Positions 54,347-63,522 of a stretch of DNA of 64,000 bases are shown here, in pieces; position 1 is the first letter of the stretch; every line of letters begins with the position of its first letter. Position numbers and translations under genes: made by a program. Under the pieces are notes generated by a model. That model had not been told where the DNA came from. It was given only the letters and a program-made list of their open reading frames with translations, and did not search any database. Origin of the DNA: Myxococcales bacterium. GTDB lineage: Bacteria; Myxococcota_A; Polyangia; Polyangiales; Houyiibacteriaceae. The stretch lies in contig JAOTYL010000009.1 of assembly GCA_029861865.1 (NCBI GenBank), forward strand, positions 1 to 64,000, read 5' to 3'.

Positions 54347-55959
54347 CGGCCTTCCTCGGCGTGGCGCGCCAGTACGTAGGACCCTGACTCCTCCGGATCG
54401 ATGGCCTTCAAGTCTGCAAGCTGTGCTTTTGAAATGCCCTGCGACTGCCTGTACCGAATGCTGAAGTCGGAAATGAAGGCATCGACCGAGGGGTTCATCT
54501 TGTCGAGGAAAAACTTGGGGTAGAGGCCGATCCAGAAGACCAAGGCCACCAAAGGGATCAACGCCCACGCCTCCCTGCGATTGAGATCCGGTAGCGACTC
54601 GTTCTCTGGGTGGGTCACTTTGCCCCAGAACATGCGGAGCACGGCGTGAAGCATGTACACGGCGGCGAAGATTACGCCGGTTGCGGCAAGCAAAGTCATC
54701 ACGAACCAGTTGTTCCCTAGCCCGACCGCACCCCGCGAGAAGAAAGCACCCCCGAGGATCATGAACTCTCCCACGAAGCCGTTGGTGCCGGGCAGCCCGA
54801 TCGAGCTCATCGTGATGATGACGAACGCCGTCGCATACCAAGGCATCACTTTCGCCAGGCCCCCGAAGTCATCGAGCATGCGAGAGTGGCGTCGGTCGTA
54901 GATCACCCCGACAAGAAGGAATAGCGCGCCGGTCGATACGCCGTGATTGATCATTTGAAGGATGGCACCAGACACGCCATTCCTGTTCATGGCGAACAAG
55001 CCGAGGAGGATGAAGCCCATGTGGCTGACCGAGCTGTACGCCACCAGTTTCTTCAAATCGCGCTGTACCCAGGCCGCATACGCACCGTAGATGATTCCGA
55101 GCACGCCGAAGGCCGCCAGCGTCGGCCCAATGACTTGGCTGGCCACCGGGAAGAGCGGCATCGCGAACCGGATGAACCCGTAAATGCCCAACTTCAGCAA
55201 GACGGCCGCCAGAATGACCGAGCCGCCCGTCGGCGCTTGGACGTGCGCGTCCGGCAACCAGGTGTGGAACGGGAACATCGGCACCTTGATCGCAAATGCT
55301 ACCGCGAAGGCGCTGAAAAGCAGGTACTGGGGAACCGCCGGCAACATCAGGGTCGTCAGCTTCTCCAGATCGAAGGTGTACTGCCCGGTCAGCTCTTTGT
55401 AAGCCGCAACGATGTACAGAATGGCGACGAGCATCAAGAGGCTGCCGAAAAAGGTGTAGAGAAAAAACTTCACCGCCGCGTAGACACGGTCCTTGCCGCC
55501 CCAGACACCGATGATCAGATACATCGGCACCAGCATCAGCTCCCAGAACACGTAGAAGAGGAACAGGTCGAGCGCCACGAACGCGCCGAGCATCCCGAGC
55601 TCGAGCAGCAGGAACGAGAACGCGTACTCCTTGATCCTCGTCGTGATGCTGCCCCAGGAGGCATAAAGCGCGATCGGGGTCAGCGCCGTGGTCAACAGCA
55701 CGAGCCACAAGGAAAGACCGTCGACGCCGAGCTTGTACGAGATCCCAAGAGACTCCACCCAGGTGACTTGCTCGACGAGACGATATCCGGGCGTCGAGTA
55801 ATCCACCCAATAGAGCCGCAAACTCACCACGAATTCGACGAGCATCACGCCGATCGAAAACTTCTTGATGATGCCTTCGCGCGAGCGCGGGATGGCGAGC
55901 ACCGCGACGGACCCGAGGAGAGGGATTGCTAAGAGCCACGTGAGGGTATGCGTGCTCAT
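54343..55959 (-). CDS. nuoM: NADH-quinone oxidoreductase subunit M
   Basis: The 538-residue protein has about 14 membrane segments. The conserved Glu and Lys of proton channels are in FYVFWELMLVPMYLIIG and AAVKFFLYTFFGS, with LVAYSSVSHMGFILLGLFA later. It pumps protons as part of the membrane arm of complex I. Overlaps of four bases with nuoL and nuoN show tight coupling. Length is typical. Confidence 0.97.
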   Translation of the reverse strand: MSTHTLTWLLAIPLLGSVAVLAIPRSREGIIKKFSIGVMLVEFVVSLRLYWVDYSTPGYRLVEQVTWVESLGISYKLGVDGLSLWLVLLTTALTPIALYASWGSITTRIKEYAFSFLLLELGMLGAFVALDLFLFYVFWELMLVPMYLIIGVWGGKDRVYAAVKFFLYTFFGSLLMLVAILYIVAAYKELTGQYTFDLEKLTTLMLPAVPQYLLFSAFAVAFAIKVPMFPFHTWLPDAHVQAPTGGSVILAAVLLKLGIYGFIRFAMPLFPVASQVIGPTLAAFGVLGIIYGAYAAWVQRDLKKLVAYSSVSHMGFILLGLFAMNRNGVSGAILQMINHGVSTGALFLLVGVIYDRRHSRMLDDFGGLAKVMPWYATAFVIITMSSIGLPGTNGFVGEFMILGGAFFSRGAVGLGNNWFVMTLLAATGVIFAAVYMLHAVLRMFWGKVTHPENESLPDLNRREAWALIPLVALVFWIGLYPKFFLDKMNPSVDAFISDFSIRYRQSQGISKAQLADLKAIDPEESGSYVLARHAEEGR

Positions 55960-58571
55960 CGCGACCCCTCTTTCGTGGCGTCCAGGAGGAGCGCATGCTG
56001 TTCCGGTAGATACCCGTCGGGCAAGGTCATCTCACGCGAGGCGGTCGACACGTTGCCAAAGGCGTTTCGTACTTCGACCGTCGCCTCGACCGTCGCGCGC
56101 GGCACCATCAGTACGTTCTCGATGCCGGTTCCCCTCCCCGTTGGGAGCTCGATGACGTCGGGGGTGTCGGTTCGGCCGAAAACCTGCGCGCCGTTCATGC
56201 GGAGCTGCACTTTGCCGTCTTCAAGGCGGGCCACGATGGGAAGCGAGCCTTGGGTTCGGCGCCATGCAGCATCGAGCCTGGCGAGATCGAGTCTGGTCCA
56301 TTGCTCGGTCAACGAATAGTGATCCGACGCACCGGTCCGCGGGCTCCTCACATAAAGGAAGATCTTGCGAACGTCTTCCGGGCCGTACGTCGGCGCGTAA
56401 ATGCGCTTCGTGCTCCATCCGCTCTCGAATTCGCCGTCCGAGTCGCCGTCCCATCGGTACTCGTAACCGAACCCCGGAGCGGCCACGAGCTGCAACGTCT
56501 CGCCCTCGAGCGCGCCTTCGACGTGTGCGCGGGGAGTCCAGAACATGGCCATGACCGAAACGACACCGATGACCAGCACCATCCCATAGGTGTGCACGAC
56601 CCCGTTCTGCATGCGAGAGAGGAACCGCCCGACCTCGCGTGCGTTGAAGCTTGGAAGCCGGGTGAGGAGCGCATCGACGAATGTCATGTCGATGCGACCC
56701 ACGAGGGTGGCAACCTGCTTGATCGGACCGATGATGACGGTGTCGTAAAGCTCGTCGACCCGCCACTTGTCGAAAACGAGCGCGTAGAGCCTCGCGGGAA
56801 CCTTCTCGGCGAGCACGTCTTTGCTCTTGTTGCGGTAGAGCACCCACGCCGAGCCGATGCCGATGGCCATCGCCGCAAGCGCCAGCCCGGAAGCGATATT
56901 GATGGTGTTCATGCTCTCGGGGAGCGCATGACCTGCGACGGACGCCTCCATCCAGTGCCCCCACCAACTCGGCAGGTGGGTGCCAACGAATGGCGTGATG
57001 TGTGGCATCCCGAGGTAACCCGCGAAGATCGCTCCCAAGCCCAAGAAGATCAGCGGGATCTTCATGCTGGCGGGGGACTCGTGCGGGTGCGCATCGTAGC
57101 CGTGGCCATCGCTAGACTCTCCCGCGCTTCGATACTCGCCGGTGAACGTCAGAAAGTAGAGCCGGAACATGTAGAAGGCCGTCATAACCGCGGCGAGCGT
57201 CAGGCCGATCAGGGTGAACCAACCGACCGCGACCATCAGACTGTCATCGGACCGAAAGATCTGAGCGGTCGCACCAAGCAGGATTTCGTCTTTCGAAAAG
57301 AAACCGCTCGTGAGGGGAACGCCCGCGATCGCCAGGCAGCTCACCAAGAACGTCCACCGCGTCGTGGGCAGCTGCTTTTTCAGGCCACCGAGCTTGAAGA
57401 TGTCGGCGTCGCCGTGAGCGTGGACTGCGTGCATCACCGAGCCTGCCCCGAGGAAGAGGCATGCCTTGAAGAACGCGTGCGTGAACACGTGGAAGAAACC
57501 CGCCGCGAAATACCCGACCCCCACCGCAGCGAACATGAAACCGAGCTGGCTCACCGTAGAATAGGCGAGGATCTTCTTCATCTCGCGCTGCGTCACCGCG
57601 ATGGTGGCGGCGAGAAGCGCGGTCAGGGTGCCCGTGACCGCGATGACCGACATCGCGACGTCCGAGGTGATGAAGAGCGGAGAGAGGCGGCAGCACAAAT
57701 ACACGCCCGCCGTAACCATCGTCGCGGCATGGATGAGAGCCGAAACCGGGGTTGGGCCGGCCATGGCGTCCGGGAGCCAAACGTAGAGCGGTATCTGGGC
57801 GCTCTTGCCGGTGCAGCCGAGAAAGAGGAACAGACAAGCGACAGTCGCAATGCTTGGCACCACGCCAAACGGCCACATCATGAAATCCTTGCGGAAGTAG
57901 CCTTGCGCGGCGGCTGCGTTGATGTCCGCGAACTCGAACGACCCTACCACTCCGACGAGGATGAACATCCCGATCAAGACGCCAAAGTCTCCGACACGGT
58001 TGGCGACGAATGCCTTTCGGCCGGCCGACGCGTAGTCGCGGTTTTCGTACCAGTAGCCGATCAACAGGTACGAGCAGAGACCGACGCCCTCCCACCCGAC
58101 GAACATCACGGGCAAGCTGCTCCCGAGGACCAGGATCAGCATCGAAGCCATGAACAGATTGAGGTAACTGAAGAACCGCGGGTAGCCGTCGTCGTCCGAC
58201 ATGTAACCCACGCTGTAGAGGTGGATCAGACCCCCGACCCCGGTGACGATCAGGGTCATCACGCCGCTGAGGGAATCCATGAGAAACCGGACGTTGATCG
58301 CGACTTCGGCTCCACTCGGGAGCTTTAGGGAAAACCACTCGTAAAACTGATACGTGAGCACGGCTTCGTGGACGCCTTCACCGCGGAGTGCAAACAGCTC
58401 CGCAAATGCAGTGATCGAGAGGATGAACGACACGGTGACTGAACCGACCCCAATGAAGCCCACAAGACTTCGAGGAAGACGGCGCCCGAACAGGCCATTG
58501 ACCACGGCTCCGGCCAGCGGAAACAAGATGATCAGGAGCAGCGCGAGCTGCTGAGAGGCGTCTTCATGCAT
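55956..58571 (-). CDS. nuoL: NADH-quinone oxidoreductase subunit L with extra C-terminal domain
   Basis: The first 678 residues are a normal NuoL: EGVGLCSYLLIGYWYENRDYASAGRKAFVANRVGD, VWLPDAMAGPTPVSALIHAATMVTAG and YSTVSQLGFMF, ending in a last membrane segment (GMVLVIGVVSVMAMFW). The remaining 193 residues (from about 56537 down) are soluble. They contain YEYRWDGDSDGEFESGW, IFLYVRSPRTGA and a region rich in beta strands, resembling a PKD-like domain plus a further beta module. NuoL is usually about 620-670 residues. The extension should face the periplasm if the usual topology holds. Confidence 0.95.
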   Translation of the reverse strand: MHEDASQQLALLLIILFPLAGAVVNGLFGRRLPRSLVGFIGVGSVTVSFILSITAFAELFALRGEGVHEAVLTYQFYEWFSLKLPSGAEVAINVRFLMDSLSGVMTLIVTGVGGLIHLYSVGYMSDDDGYPRFFSYLNLFMASMLILVLGSSLPVMFVGWEGVGLCSYLLIGYWYENRDYASAGRKAFVANRVGDFGVLIGMFILVGVVGSFEFADINAAAAQGYFRKDFMMWPFGVVPSIATVACLFLFLGCTGKSAQIPLYVWLPDAMAGPTPVSALIHAATMVTAGVYLCCRLSPLFITSDVAMSVIAVTGTLTALLAATIAVTQREMKKILAYSTVSQLGFMFAAVGVGYFAAGFFHVFTHAFFKACLFLGAGSVMHAVHAHGDADIFKLGGLKKQLPTTRWTFLVSCLAIAGVPLTSGFFSKDEILLGATAQIFRSDDSLMVAVGWFTLIGLTLAAVMTAFYMFRLYFLTFTGEYRSAGESSDGHGYDAHPHESPASMKIPLIFLGLGAIFAGYLGMPHITPFVGTHLPSWWGHWMEASVAGHALPESMNTINIASGLALAAMAIGIGSAWVLYRNKSKDVLAEKVPARLYALVFDKWRVDELYDTVIIGPIKQVATLVGRIDMTFVDALLTRLPSFNAREVGRFLSRMQNGVVHTYGMVLVIGVVSVMAMFWTPRAHVEGALEGETLQLVAAPGFGYEYRWDGDSDGEFESGWSTKRIYAPTYGPEDVRKIFLYVRSPRTGASDHYSLTEQWTRLDLARLDAAWRRTQGSLPIVARLEDGKVQLRMNGAQVFGRTDTPDVIELPTGRGTGIENVLMVPRATVEATVEVRNAFGNVSTASREMTLPDGYLPEQHALLLDATKEGSR

Positions 58572-58578
58572 GGCGCGG

Positions 58579-58881
58579 TCAATACCTGAGGAGCGTGGCC
58601 CTGTCGGTTTCGATCGTTTTACGGACTCGGTAGTAAGCGATCACGATAGCCAAGCCGACGGCGGCTTCTGCTGCAGCCACGGCGATCACGAAGAACGCGA
58701 AAACCTGCCCGTCGTGGTTGCCTGGGTAAGCACGGTTGAAGGCAAGCAGAAGCACATTGGCCGAGTTGAGCATCAGCTCGATCGACATGAGCTGGATCAA
58801 CATGTTTCGACGCGTCAAGAAGCCTACGGCACCAATGCCGAACAAGACGGAGGCGAGTGCCAAGTATGCGCCGATGCCCAT
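58579..58881 (-). CDS. nuoK: NADH-quinone oxidoreductase subunit K
   Basis: The 100-residue protein has three membrane segments with the two conserved Glu: one in [16 protein letters not shown] and one in [20 protein letters not shown] 58881 gives the typical NuoK length; the frame opens 15 residues upstream. It lies seven bases after nuoJ and seven before nuoL. Confidence 0.96.
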   Translation of the reverse strand: MGIGAYLALASVLFGIGAVGFLTRRNMLIQLMSIELMLNSANVLLLAFNRAYPGNHDGQVFAFFVIAVAAAEAAVGLAIVIAYYRVRKTIETDRATLLRY

Positions 58882-58888
58882 CACGTCA

Positions 58889-59392
58889 CTACTCCGTTGG
58901 GCTCCGTGCAATGGCGATCGCGCCAATTATAGCAACCAGCAGGGTGATCGAAATCAGCTCGAACGGGACGAGTGCGTTTCTGTAAATCGCCAACCCCAGC
59001 CCCTCGACGGTACCGAAGTCCGCATCGACTGCAATCCACGCCGCATCGAAGCCGCCAACCGACGTGGCCACGACCAAGAAGACTGCCAATGTGAGCGCCC
59101 CCGCCGTGCTTCGCGAAACCAACCGACCTTCGATCGGCCCCGTCTCGGCCTCGGGCCCGATCAACATGATCACGAATACGAACAACACGACGATCGCGCC
59201 TGCGTACACGAGTAGCTGGAGCGCGGCGAGCAGATGCGCGTTAAGCGTCAGGAACATCCCGGCCAGAGAAACGATGTGCACCAGCAAACCCATGGCCGCG
59301 CGCAATGGGCGACGCGCTGCCACGGTGATGAGAGCACCGATGATCGCGAAGATCGCCGTGACCACGAACAAGGTTGCGCCCGCACCCGTCAT
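58889..59392 (-). CDS. nuoJ: NADH-quinone oxidoreductase subunit J
   Basis: The 167-residue protein has about five membrane segments and the NuoJ hallmark [20 protein letters not shown], with a Gly-rich bend in the third segment. Its ATG overlaps the nuoF stop (ATGA). In most operons nuoI or nuoH precedes nuoJ; here nuoF does. Confidence 0.95.
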   Translation of the reverse strand: MTGAGATLFVVTAIFAIIGALITVAARRPLRAAMGLLVHIVSLAGMFLTLNAHLLAALQLLVYAGAIVVLFVFVIMLIGPEAETGPIEGRLVSRSTAGALTLAVFLVVATSVGGFDAAWIAVDADFGTVEGLGLAIYRNALVPFELISITLLVAIIGAIAIARSPTE

Positions 59393-60765
59393 GCCACCTT
59401 CTCCACCTCGCGGCGTACGCTGTGGTCATGCCTTACATCGGACGGCAGCCCGTTATGGGCCGCATCGATGAATTCATCCCGGAACTTTTGAACGAAACCC
59501 AGCAATGGCATGGCGGTTCCGTCGGCGAAAGCACAAATGGTGTTGCCCATCATATTGTTCGAAATGTCGACGAGAAGGTCGACATCCTCGGGCTTGCCGC
59601 GCCCGGCGCACAGATTGTTGAGCACGTCGACGAGCCAACCGGTGCCCTCACGACACGGGGTGCACTGACCGCACGATTCATGCTTGTAGAACCGCATCAA
59701 GTTGCGGCATGCCTCGACCATGTTGACGGTATCGTCCATGACGATCGCACAGCAAGTGCCAAGCATCGTCCCAAGAGCACGATAGGTATCGACGCCCATC
59801 GGCACGTCGATCTCGCTCTTGCCGTGCCACGCATGAAGCGGCTGGTCTTCTCCGGGAGCATCGACGAGGCGGCGCGGGTCGAGGACTGGTGTCGACGAGC
59901 CACCAGGGATGACGGCCTTGAGAGGACGGCCGGCTAACATGCCTCCAGCGTAGTCGTAGATGAGCTCGCGCATCGTGATGCCGACGGGCGCCTCGAATAA
60001 GCCCGGGTTTCTCACGTGCCCACTGACACCATAGAGCCGAACGCCACCGTCGGCTGGAAGCCGGCTGAGCGCGGACCATGCGTCGCCGCCCATGTCGATG
60101 ACGTCGGGCACCACGGCGATCGTCTCGACGTTGTTTACAATCGTCGGCATGCCGAACACGCCCTTCACTGCAGGGAATGGGGGCTTGAGCCGAGGCTCGC
60201 CACGCCGGCCCTCGAGAGAGTTCAAGAGCGCCGTCTCTTCACCGCAGATGTATGCGCCCGCGCCGGTGTGAACGTGGATCTCGATCTCGTGATCGACCCC
60301 AAACGGCCGGGCACCGAGATACCCAGCCTTGCGCGCGTCCGCGATCGCGTCTTCGAGACGCGTTACGGAAGAAGCGAGCTCGCCCCGCACGTAGATGTAC
60401 GCCACGTGCGAACCGATCGCATAGCAGGAGATGATCGCACCCTCGATGAGCCTGTGCGGGTCGAGGTCCATGATGCTGCGGTCTTTGAAGGTTCCGGGCT
60501 CGCTCTCGTCGGCGTTGATGACGAGGTACACTTGGTCATTGGGCCCTGGGTTGAGGAAACCCCACTTCACGCCCGCCGGGAAACCAGCTCCGCCGCGTCC
60601 GCGGATGTTGGCGTTCTTGACCTCGTCCTTGAGCTTGGCCGGCTCGATCGAGGTGAGGGCTCGCTTGGCGACCTGGTAGGCGCCGGCGCGCTCGGCATTG
60701 GCGATCTTCCAGCTCTCGGCGATGCCGTACCGCGCTGTAAGCAATGGTTTGGTAGGGTTGCTCAT
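59389..60765 (-). CDS. nuoF: NADH-quinone oxidoreductase subunit F
   Basis: The 458-residue protein binds NADH, FMN and a [4Fe-4S] cluster. Motifs are RGRGGAGFPAGVKW and AYICGEETALLNSLEG for the nucleotides, and ESCGQCTPCREG plus a later Cys in NTICAFADG for the cluster. It accepts electrons from NADH at the tip of the hydrophilic arm. It overlaps nuoE and nuoJ by four bases each. Confidence 0.97.
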   Translation of the reverse strand: MSNPTKPLLTARYGIAESWKIANAERAGAYQVAKRALTSIEPAKLKDEVKNANIRGRGGAGFPAGVKWGFLNPGPNDQVYLVINADESEPGTFKDRSIMDLDPHRLIEGAIISCYAIGSHVAYIYVRGELASSVTRLEDAIADARKAGYLGARPFGVDHEIEIHVHTGAGAYICGEETALLNSLEGRRGEPRLKPPFPAVKGVFGMPTIVNNVETIAVVPDVIDMGGDAWSALSRLPADGGVRLYGVSGHVRNPGLFEAPVGITMRELIYDYAGGMLAGRPLKAVIPGGSSTPVLDPRRLVDAPGEDQPLHAWHGKSEIDVPMGVDTYRALGTMLGTCCAIVMDDTVNMVEACRNLMRFYKHESCGQCTPCREGTGWLVDVLNNLCAGRGKPEDVDLLVDISNNMMGNTICAFADGTAMPLLGFVQKFRDEFIDAAHNGLPSDVRHDHSVRREVEKVA

Positions 60766-61397
60766 GACTCGTCACCTACGGGCTCCGGTGCGGGCGGAGG
60801 CTGCGAGGCCAACCGCACAGCCTCAGGGCTCGGTGGGGGCGGCGCGGTGGATATCGGTGCTTTGCTCGGTGCCCCGAACGTCGCATGGGTCGAAAACTCG
60901 TCGGCGGCTGCCTCGGCTCCCCTCGTCACGTGTGCTTCGATGATTCGGTCGAGGATCTCGACGTCGAGGTTTTCGTAGTAGCGGTCGTTGATCTGAACCA
61001 TGGGAGCCTGGCCACACGCGGCAAGACACTCGGCCTTCAGGAGGGTGAACTTGCCGTCCGAGCTGGTGTGGCCGGCGGTGCATCCGAGCTTGTTCTCGAG
61101 ATGATCCTGAATCGCTTTGCCACCGCGGAGATCACAGGAGAGGGTCCGACACACCCATACGACATTCTCCCCGACCGGCTCTTCGAAGAACATCGTGTAA
61201 AAGGTCACCACGCCTCGCACGGTGGCCGTCGAGAGGTCGAGTCGTTGCGACACGTAGTCCACGACCTCCGAACTGATCCATCCATTTTGACGCTGGCACA
61301 ACCAGAGCACGGGAAGCAGCGATGCTCGACGCTCGGGATAGCGGGTCAGTAGCTCGTCGACCTCTCGTTCGCCTTCCGGCGTAAGCGCAAATGCCAT
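60762..61397 (-). CDS. nuoE: NADH-quinone oxidoreductase subunit E
   Basis: The 211-residue thioredoxin-fold protein carries the [2Fe-2S] ligands CRTLSC (Cx4C) and CLAAC (Cx3C), after PVLWLCQRQNGWIS and VRGVVTFYTMF. A Pro/Ala-rich tail of about 50 residues (from HATFGAPSKAP) is longer than in E. coli and probably disordered. It is the first gene of the operon; the 147-base gap upstream shows no clear operator. Confidence 0.95.
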   Translation of the reverse strand: MAFALTPEGEREVDELLTRYPERRASLLPVLWLCQRQNGWISSEVVDYVSQRLDLSTATVRGVVTFYTMFFEEPVGENVVWVCRTLSCDLRGGKAIQDHLENKLGCTAGHTSSDGKFTLLKAECLAACGQAPMVQINDRYYENLDVEILDRIIEAHVTRGAEAAADEFSTHATFGAPSKAPISTAPPPPSPEAVRLASQPPPAPEPVGDES

Positions 61398-61544
61398 GGC
61401 TGAGCGCCCGGACGCTAGGCCCGACCGACCCTCATGTCAAGCTCGGCAAACGCGCGAATCGAGGCCTGAAGCAAGCTGAATCGAGGCCGCTTTCCCGTGG
61501 GGCTTCGAGCCGCTACCGTCCGGAGCAACGCTGTGGCAGGACCG

Positions 61545-62084
61545 ATGCCAGAAGACCCCAACAAGCTTCCCAAAGATCCCGGGTCCACCGCGCCTGTAGG
61601 AGACGAGCGCAACATCGGTCTCTGGGTTGGGATCGGTTGCCTCAGCGCAGTGATCTTGTCCTGCTGCCTCCTGTCCTATTGGGCGCAGACTTTCGGCTTT
61701 CGTTGGATCTTGAAACAGAGTGACGAGACTCGGAGCTGGGCCTCGAGGGTAGTTTTGACCGGGGCGCTAGAGGGGATAAGGGACAGCTGCGTGGAAGGGG
61801 TGGCGACCGAAGACGCTCAAAGGTGGTTTCATCCAAACATGACCTCGGAGTCGCGCAACCGACTGTGCGGTATCGATGAGGCAACGATTCAAAAGATCGC
61901 AGCGCCCGACCAGGTCGCTGCCGAGTCTTTGGCAGCGATCGGGGAACCCGACGTGGCTGTGCGGTTCGGGATGGACCCAGCACTCTGCTACCGATATACG
62001 ACCGAGACGGTTCGCATCATCGGGTGCTTCGAGCAAGACGCGGAATCGGGGGCTATTCCTTACAAGATCATCGACGTCGAGTAG
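61545..62084 (+). CDS. Single-pass membrane protein of unknown function
   Basis: ATG 61545 is preferred, with AGGA upstream; the frame opens further to 61497. The 179-residue protein has a Pro-rich N-terminus, one membrane segment (GLWVGIGCLSAVILSCCLLSYW) and a C-terminal domain with RDSCVEGVATEDAQRWF, NRLCGIDE and FGMDPALCYRYTTETVRIIGCF. Four Cys in the C-terminal part suggest two disulfides in the periplasm. It converges with the lipoprotein gene at 62100. Confidence 0.55.
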   Translation: MPEDPNKLPKDPGSTAPVGDERNIGLWVGIGCLSAVILSCCLLSYWAQTFGFRWILKQSDETRSWASRVVLTGALEGIRDSCVEGVATEDAQRWFHPNMTSESRNRLCGIDEATIQKIAAPDQVAAESLAAIGEPDVAVRFGMDPALCYRYTTETVRIIGCFEQDAESGAIPYKIIDVE

Positions 62085-62099
62085 CCATAGCCCCGAGCA

Positions 62100-62678
62100 T
62101 CATGGGTTGCGCTTGAACCCAACCGTGAGCCCGGCGCTTCCCGAGTAGTCGCGCGGCCGCAACTGCACGAGCACACACGGCTCCGTACCTGCGTCGACGA
62201 GACAGTCCGCGATCGCGCAGAACGTCCGATGTTGCCTGAGCCCGTGCCACCGCCGCCCTGCGGGCACTTCTCGCTTCGGTGGATATCGAAACACTGTGGT
62301 CGACTCATCTCTTTCGATGAAGACGATCTCTCCCTGAAGGATGTTCTCGTTCTCCGAGAACATGAGCTCTAGCATTCTCCAGAAGGAGGCCTCACCCTCG
62401 GCAACCTCCTTGGCGGTCAGTGTGACTCGTTCTTGGCGCATGCGTTCGAACACTGGCTTCAGGTTCGGTGGGAGCGATTCTTCGTCACCCTCTAAAGCAC
62501 GCACGAGCAGACGTCGTCTCTCGACGTCCGCTCGAAACTCGAGGAGGTTCAGCGCTCGGTGCCTCAGCTCGTCGAACTCGTCGAGATGTGGGGCTGCCGC
62601 GTTCCTACAACTAGACTTCTCGCTACAACCCCCGAGGAGCGACGCACCCAAGAGGATACAAGCAAGGCCTCGGCGCAT
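62100..62678 (-). CDS. Small lipoprotein of unknown function
   Basis: ATG 62678 gives a signal MRRGLACILLGASLLGGC with a good lipobox; 192 residues in total. The mature part is helical and charged (DEFDELRHRALNLLEFRADVERRRLL), with ERVTLTAKEVAEGEASFWRMLELMF and a Cys-containing C-terminal region (TFCAIADCLVDAGTEPCV). No family is recognised. It diverges from mlaF by 50 bases. Confidence 0.6.
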   Translation of the reverse strand: MRRGLACILLGASLLGGCSEKSSCRNAAAPHLDEFDELRHRALNLLEFRADVERRRLLVRALEGDEESLPPNLKPVFERMRQERVTLTAKEVAEGEASFWRMLELMFSENENILQGEIVFIERDESTTVFRYPPKREVPAGRRWHGLRQHRTFCAIADCLVDAGTEPCVLVQLRPRDYSGSAGLTVGFKRNP

Positions 62679-62728
62679 GTTCGATACAGTAGTCGACGCA
62701 CCGGACAACCCCAACTAAAGTTCTCTCG

Positions 62729-63502
62729 ATGTCGCTCATCGAATTCCGTGGGGTCAAGAAGGCCTTTGGGCCGAAGGTGGTTTACCAAGACCTGAATCTC
62801 GAGATCCAGGAAGGCGAGCTGTTGACGATCATCGGCGGCTCGGGTCAGGGCAAGAGCGTCATGCTCAAGATGCTGATCGGCCTGCTGGACATCGACGGCG
62901 GCGCGATTTTCTTCGACGGGCAAGAGATTTCGCAATTCACCGAAGCCCAATACGCTCCCGTCCGAAGGCGCGTCGCGATGCTGTTCCAAGCGGGCGCTCT
63001 ATTCGATTCGCTCAACGCGAAGGAGAACGTGGCGTACGGCCTTCGCGAGCAGCTCGACATGAGCGAGAAGGAGATCTCGGAGCGGGTTCGGGAATCGCTG
63101 GCACACGTCGGCCTTCCCGGCACCGAAGAGACGTGGCCCTCCGACCTGTCCGCCGGCATGAAGAAGCGGGTGTCTTTGGCAAGGGCGCTCGCGATTCGGC
63201 CCGAGGTGTTGCTGTACGATGAGCCCACGACGGGGCTCGACCCGATCAACGTCACCCGAATTGCAGACCTGATCGTCGACTTGAACGATCGCATAGAGGT
63301 CACTTCGGTAGTGGTGACGCACGACATGGATACGGCGCTGGCGATCAGCGACCGCATCGCCATGATCCAGGATGGCTTCGTGATCTTTTCCGGCACGCCG
63401 GCCGAGGTGAGGGCCTCGGATGACCCCCGGGTGCGGGACTTCATCGAGGGGAACGCCCCGGTCGACGAGGATACCGAAACTCTGCTAAGGAGTGCAGGGT
63501 AA
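62729..63502 (+). CDS. mlaF: Mla-type lipid transport ABC ATPase
   Basis: The 257-residue protein is an ABC ATPase of the Mkl/Ttg2A/MlaF type. Walker A is IGGSGQGKS, the Q-loop MLFQAGALFDSLNAKENV is characteristic of this group, the signature reads LSAGMKKRVSLARA, and Walker B is LLYDEPTTGLDP. It powers transport of phospholipids between the membranes. The mlaD-like gene follows after 20 bases. No mlaE permease lies upstream. Confidence 0.92.
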   Translation: MSLIEFRGVKKAFGPKVVYQDLNLEIQEGELLTIIGGSGQGKSVMLKMLIGLLDIDGGAIFFDGQEISQFTEAQYAPVRRRVAMLFQAGALFDSLNAKENVAYGLREQLDMSEKEISERVRESLAHVGLPGTEETWPSDLSAGMKKRVSLARALAIRPEVLLYDEPTTGLDPINVTRIADLIVDLNDRIEVTSVVVTHDMDTALAISDRIAMIQDGFVIFSGTPAEVRASDDPRVRDFIEGNAPVDEDTETLLRSAG

Positions 63503-63522
63503 GGGGTTGGGTTGGGCAAGAG

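Noticed and set aside
56250-58328. 692-codon open frame on the plus strand, antisense to nuoL
   Set aside because: It is a shadow produced by GC-rich codon use. nuoL matches its family over the same bases, and the antisense product has low-complexity His/Arg/Glu composition.
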